Shown here: piece after piece, positions 5,932-8,752 of the stretch | How the letters are laid out: every line of letters starts with the position of its first letter | Position numbering within the stretch: position 1 is the stretch's first letter | NCBI GenBank assembly: GCA_036559465.1 | Contig: DATBTC010000032.1 | Location: 1 to 8,752 of the forward strand | Length of the DNA: 8,752 nucleotides | From: JAHFPN01 sp036559465 | Lineage (GTDB): Bacteria > Pseudomonadota > Alphaproteobacteria > Rhizobiales > Xanthobacteraceae | Reading direction: 5' to 3' | Program-made: the position numbers and the translations under genes | The notes under the pieces: model-generated | What the model saw: the letters and a program-made list of their open reading frames with translations, nothing else | Told to the model about the DNA's origin: nothing | Databases searched by the model: none

Positions 5932-8752
5932 TCAATGCGCCTCCTCCCAATTATCGGCGGCGCGGGCGTCGACATGGATCGGCACCGAAAGCGACACGGC
6001 GGGCAGTGGCGCATCGGTCATCACTTTGACCACGACCGGAATGGTCTTCTCCACCTCGGCCTTCGGCACCTCGAACACCAGCTCGTCGTGCACTTGAAGA
6101 AGCATGGTCGCGGATAGTTTCGCTTTCTTCAACGCGCCTTCCATTCGGATCATGGCGCGGCGGATGATGTCGGCGGCGGTGCCCTGGAGCCGCGCGTTGA
6201 TCGCGGCGCGCTCCATGAAGGCGCGCATCGAAGGGTTGTTGTCCTTGATCGAGGGATAATGGCACTTGCGGCCGAACAGCGTGACCACATAGCCGTGCTT
6301 GCGCGCGAAGGCCTTGGTTTCCTCCATGTAGTCGCGGATGCCGGGGAAGCGCTCGAAATATTTCTTGATATAGGCGCCGGCTTCCTCGCGCGGGATGCCG
6401 AGCTGGTTGGCGAGCCCGAAGGCGGAGATGCCGTAGATGATGCCGAAATTGATCGCCTTGGCGCGGCGGCGCACGTCGGGCGGCATGCCCTTGATTGGCA
6501 CGCCGAACATTTCGGAAGCCGTCATGGCGTGAATGTCGAGCCCGTCGCTGAAGGCTTTCTTCAGCGCTGTGATATCGGCGATCTCGGCGAGCAAGCGCAA
6601 TTCGATCTGCGAATAGTCGGCCGAGACGAGCTTGGCTCCCTTTTCGGCCACGAAGGCGCGGCGGATCTTGCGGCCGTCCTCGGTGCGCGCGGGAATGTTC
6701 TGCAGGTTCGGCTCAGAGGAGGACAGCCGTCCGGTCGGCGTCGCGGCCAGCGCGTAGGAGGTGTGCACACGGCCGGTTTCGCGGTTCACGTATGCGGGCA
6801 GGGCCTCTTTATCGGTATAAGTAGAAACGAGCTTAGTCAGCGAACGCCATTCGAGGATTTTTTGCGGCAGCTCGTGGCCCTCCTCGGCCAAGTCTTCGAG
6901 CACATTGGCGCGCGTGGACCAGGCGCCGGTCGGCGTCTTGGTGCCGCCGGGTAGCTTCATCTTGCCAAAAAGAATATCGCCGAGCTGCTTGGCGCTACCT
7001 GGATTGAAGTCTTCGCCGGCGATCTTGCCGATCTCCTGTTCGAGCCGCAGCGCCTTCTGAGTGAACTCGCCGGAGAGACGCGACAGGTTTGCCCGGTCGA
7101 TGGAAATGCCGGCGTGCTCCATGCGCATCAGCACGGGCACCAGCGGGCGCTCCAAGGTCTCGTAGACCGTGCTCATGGTCTCGGCGACCAGCCGCGGCTT
7201 CAGCGCGCGCCAGAGGCGGAGCGTGACGTCGGCGTCCTCAGCGGCATAAGCGGTGGCCTTGTCGATCTCGACCAGGTCGAAGCCGACGGAGGTCTTTCCC
7301 TTGCCGGCGACCTCCTCGTATTTGATGGTGTCGTAGCCGAGGTGTTCCTTCGACAACGTGTCCATGCCGTGGCTGCGCTTGCCGGAGTCGAGTGCATAGG
7401 AGAGCAGCATGGTGTCGTCGAACGGCGCGACCTCGATGCCGTGACGGGCGAGCACCAGCATGTCGTATTTCAGGTTTTGCCCGATCTTGAGCACGCTTTC
7501 ATTCTCGAGCAGCGGCTTCAGGCGCGCGATTGCGTCGCGGATCGGGATTTGCCCGGGCACCAGCCCGCCGCCGGAAAGCAGATCGCCATCGGTGCGGTGG
7601 CCGAGCGGGATGTAGCAGGCCTCGTTCGGCGACAGCGCCAGCGACACGCCGACCAGCTCGGCCTGCATGGCATCGAGTGAGGTGGTTTCGGTATCGACGG
7701 CGACGATGCCTTGATCGGTCGCTTTCGCGACCCAGGCTTCCAGTCGCTTCAGGTCGCGCACGGTTTCGTATTTCGAGCGGTCGACCTTGGCCGATTTTGC
7801 TTCCTTGGCGCGAGCGGCGGCGAGGGCCTGGGGCGTCAGCGCATCTGATGGAGCCTTGTCGCCTTTAGTCTTGGAGGAGGGTGCAGCCGGTGAAACCTTG
7901 CGGGCGGTTTCCTGGGCGGGTTCGGGCTCGGCCGGTTTCGCCAAAAGCTTTGGGACTGAACTGCCGCCCGCCTTCAATTTTGGGTCGGGCTCGACTTCAT
8001 CGGGATCGACGCCGACGCCCTCGGCCACGCGCTTGGTCAGCGTGGTGAATTCCATGGCCTTGAGGAACGCGACCGCGCGCTTGCCGTCGATCTCGTGCAT
8101 GACGAGATCTTTCAGCGGAATCGGCACCGGCGCCTTGTCGTCGAGCAGCACAAGCCGTTTGGAGAGGCGGGCCTGGTCGGCAAACTGAATCAGCGACTCG
8201 CGCCGCTTGTCCTGCTTGATGTTCTTGGCGTTCTTCAGGAGCGTTTCGAGATCGCCGTATTCCTGGATCAATGCCGCCGCGGTCTTGATGCCGATGCCGG
8301 GTACGCCCGGAATGTTGTCGGAGCTGTCGCCGGCCAGTGCCTGCACCTCGACGACGCGCTCGGGCTCGACGCCGAATTTTTCCTCGACTTCCTTCGGGCC
8401 GATCCGCCGCTCGTTGCCCGGCATCGGGTCGTACATGACGACGCCGGGCTTCACGAGCTGCATCAGGTCCTTGTCGCCGGCGATGATCGTGACGTCGGCG
8501 CCCGCTTTCAGCGCCTCGCGCGTGTAGGTCGCGATCAAGTCGTCGGCCTCGTAACCCTTGGCCTCGATCGGGATCAGGCTGAAGGCCTTGACCACCTCGC
8601 GCATCAGCGGGAATTGCGGGATGAGATCGGCCGGCGGCTCGTCGCGGTGCGCCTTGTATTCGGGGTAGATTTCGTTCCGGAACGTGTCGCCCGAGGCGTC
8701 GAACACGACACCAATGTGGGTAGGTTGCACGCCGTCGAGGCCGTCGCGCAGC
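5932..8752 (-). CDS. polA: DNA polymerase I, 5' end beyond the window
   Basis: PolA fills gaps and removes RNA primers in replication and repair. 939 codons are present; the reading frame is open to the right edge (LRDGLDG precedes VQPTHIGVVFD), so about 55-65 N-terminal residues are missing. Numbered from the internal GTG at 8730, the 5' nuclease domain shows GYEADDLIA (D63, D64), AGDKDL (D86, D88) and GDSSDNIPGVPGIG (D135, D138). An Ala/Lys/Pro-rich linker spans about 240-320. The 3'-5' exonuclease has all three motifs: DTETTS (D346, E348), IGQNLKYDM (N419, D423) and YAAEDADVT (Y495, D499), so proofreading is likely active. The polymerase has motif A SADYSQIELR (D705), motif B RRRAKAINFGIIYG (K758, F762, Y766) and motif C QVHDELVFE (D882, E883). 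The phenylalanine at 762 predicts discrimination against dideoxynucleotides. The stop is TGA at 5934-5932; the exporter gene follows 34 bases downstream. Confidence 0.98.
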   Translation of the reverse strand, partial: LRDGLDGVQPTHIGVVFDASGDTFRNEIYPEYKAHRDEPPADLIPQFPLMREVVKAFSLIPIEAKGYEADDLIATYTREALKAGADVTIIAGDKDLMQLVKPGVVMYDPMPGNERRIGPKEVEEKFGVEPERVVEVQALAGDSSDNIPGVPGIGIKTAAALIQEYGDLETLLKNAKNIKQDKRRESLIQFADQARLSKRLVLLDDKAPVPIPLKDLVMHEIDGKRAVAFLKAMEFTTLTKRVAEGVGVDPDEVEPDPKLKAGGSSVPKLLAKPAEPEPAQETARKVSPAAPSSKTKGDKAPSDALTPQALAAARAKEAKSAKVDRSKYETVRDLKRLEAWVAKATDQGIVAVDTETTSLDAMQAELVGVSLALSPNEACYIPLGHRTDGDLLSGGGLVPGQIPIRDAIARLKPLLENESVLKIGQNLKYDMLVLARHGIEVAPFDDTMLLSYALDSGKRSHGMDTLSKEHLGYDTIKYEEVAGKGKTSVGFDLVEIDKATAYAAEDADVTLRLWRALKPRLVAETMSTVYETLERPLVPVLMRMEHAGISIDRANLSRLSGEFTQKALRLEQEIGKIAGEDFNPGSAKQLGDILFGKMKLPGGTKTPTGAWSTRANVLEDLAEEGHELPQKILEWRSLTKLVSTYTDKEALPAYVNRETGRVHTSYALAATPTGRLSSSEPNLQNIPARTEDGRKIRRAFVAEKGAKLVSADYSQIELRLLAEIADITALKKAFSDGLDIHAMTASEMFGVPIKGMPPDVRRRAKAINFGIIYGISAFGLANQLGIPREEAGAYIKKYFERFPGIRDYMEETKAFARKHGYVVTLFGRKCHYPSIKDNNPSMRAFMERAAINARLQGTAADIIRRAMIRMEGALKKAKLSATMLLQVHDELVFEVPKAEVEKTIPVVVKVMTDAPLPAVSLSVPIHVDARAADNWEEAH

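Noticed and set aside
8728..8730. GTG as the polA start codon
   Set aside because: The frame stays open upstream to the window edge and encodes LRDGLDG, which belongs to the conserved N-terminal part of PolA. The GTG is an internal valine and the gene simply continues past the edge.
1..8752. CRISPR arrays, insertion sequences, tRNA or rRNA genes, phage or toxin-antitoxin genes
   Set aside because: No repeated spacer pattern, transposase motif, terminal inverted repeats, cloverleaf-like sequence or toxin/antitoxin family was seen; the window is almost fully occupied by housekeeping genes.

Overview
This window looks like an ordinary chromosomal segment of an alphaproteobacterium of the order Hyphomicrobiales (Rhizobiales), probably near Bradyrhizobium, Rhodopseudomonas or Xanthobacteraceae. 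The signs are high GC with strong GC-ending codon bias, a ChvG/ChvI two-component pair beside pckA (a linkage well known in this order), and PckA, PyrE and PolA sequences of alphaproteobacterial type. I see no insertion sequence, phage gene, CRISPR array, tRNA or rRNA. I do not find a convincing new biological system.

Left part (1-906, minus strand): the first ~55 codons of the sensor kinase chvG, cut by the window edge, and upstream of it the complete response regulator chvI. A 186-base divergent intergenic region separates chvI from a plus-strand block. That block is a HugZ/pyridoxamine-phosphate-oxidase-like protein with a DUF2470 tail (1093-1812), then ATP-dependent PEP carboxykinase pckA (1950-3563), then an intrinsic terminator-like hairpin, then an aldo/keto reductase (3628-4626). 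The reductase appears to have lost two of the four classical catalytic residues.

Right part (minus strand): transcription runs from polA (5' end beyond the right edge) to a LysE/RhtB-type exporter 34 bases downstream, then to pyrE 69 bases further on. pyrE converges on the aldo/keto reductase, and the two stop codons share a single CTAG.

Functionally, ChvG/ChvI is an envelope and acid-stress signalling system. PckA is the first committed gluconeogenic step from C4 acids and is known to be linked to ChvG/ChvI in related bacteria. PyrE makes pyrimidine nucleotides and PolA does repair and gap-filling synthesis. No intergenic stretch exceeds 300 bases. The points worth a second look are the degenerate AKR active site, the pckA leader (a possible hairpin, an extended -10, and a small ORF ending in a GTGA overlap with the start), and the shared-stop convergent gene pair.
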